The notes beneath the pieces are model-generated. The model made no database searches and was not told the DNA's origin. It saw nothing but the letters and a program-made list of their open reading frames with translations. The position numbers and the translations under genes were made by a program. 5,987 nt of DNA, taken from Chloroflexota bacterium. Lineage in GTDB: Bacteria; Chloroflexota; Dormibacteria; CF-121. Below are positions 5,884-5,987 of the stretch, in pieces (position 1 is the first letter of the stretch; each line of letters opens with the position of its first letter). The stretch lies in assembly GCA_005882525.1 (NCBI GenBank), contig VBGO01000132.1:1-5987 (forward strand), given 5' to 3'.

Positions 5884-5987
5884 GCGCCGGCCTGACCGTC
5901 GACTGGGTGGAAGTCGGACCACGCGACGGCCTGCAGAGCTGGTCGAGTACGCTGCCAACCCCCACCAAGGTGGGTCTGGTCACGGGC
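5880..5987 (+). CDS. HMG-CoA lyase-type protein, 3' end outside the window
   Basis: Only the first 36 codons are present. They include VEVGPRDGLQ at residues 10-19, the N-terminal active-site motif of the HMG-CoA lyase/DRE-TIM metallolyase family; Glu11, Arg15 and Asp16 correspond to Glu37, Arg41 and Asp42 of human HMG-CoA lyase. Such enzymes split HMG-CoA into acetoacetate and acetyl-CoA. After the motif the sequence reads SWSS where many members have NE, followed by the usual PT...K start of the first helix. The ATG overlaps the crotonase stop as ATGA, so translation is probably coupled; no strong Shine-Dalgarno is seen. The match is short, and a related HMGL-like carboligase/lyase cannot be excluded until the rest, including the metal-binding HxH, is read. 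Confidence 0.8.
   Translation, partial: MSAGLTVDWVEVGPRDGLQSWSSTLPTPTKVGLVTG

Noticed and set aside
5961..5974. Inverted repeat CCCACC-AA-GGTGGG
   Set aside because: It lies within the HMG-CoA lyase coding sequence, the two-base loop is too tight for the full stem, and no T tract follows.

Overview
The window is high-GC bacterial chromosome that is almost fully coding. It carries a compact fatty acyl-CoA (C4/short-chain) metabolism locus. Nothing looks mobile: there is no tRNA, rRNA, CRISPR array, IS element or long repeat. The organism cannot be named from this sequence. High GC, GTG starts, overlapping genes and a possible leaderless first gene fit several high-GC groups (for example Chloroflexota-like, actinobacterial or deep-branching soil lineages), but that is inference only.

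Layout. Positions 1-690 (+) hold the 3' part of a six-helix membrane protein that I do not recognise. It ends 6 bp from, and converges on, a four-gene minus-strand operon at 697-5043. In transcription order the operon encodes a thiolase (5043-3865), an acyl-CoA dehydrogenase of SCAD/butyryl type (3865-2723), a second acyl-CoA dehydrogenase (2723-1569) and a 3-hydroxyacyl-CoA dehydrogenase of Hbd type (1572-697). Every junction is a stop/start overlap: TGATG, TGATG, GTGA. A 36-bp gap (5044-5079) separates this operon from a divergent plus-strand unit. That unit has an enoyl-CoA hydratase/isomerase family gene (5080-5883) and, overlapping it by ATGA, the first 36 codons of an HMG-CoA lyase-type gene that runs off the window.

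How the genes fit together. Thiolase, Hbd, a crotonase and acyl-CoA dehydrogenase make up the four reaction types of the acetyl-CoA/acetoacetyl-CoA/3-hydroxybutyryl-CoA/crotonyl-CoA/butyryl-CoA cycle, which is short-chain beta-oxidation or its reverse. The crotonase next to an HMG-CoA lyase also suggests the end of leucine/isovalerate breakdown (3-methylglutaconyl-CoA to HMG-CoA to acetoacetate plus acetyl-CoA), which would feed acetoacetate to the thiolase side. No ETF, CoA-transferase, carboxylase or regulator gene lies inside the window.

This is mostly an ordinary metabolic region. The points most worth checking are the possible leaderless start of the operon, the reliance on TGATG coupling without Shine-Dalgarno sites, the crotonase lacking one of the two canonical glutamates, and the tandem dehydrogenase pair.
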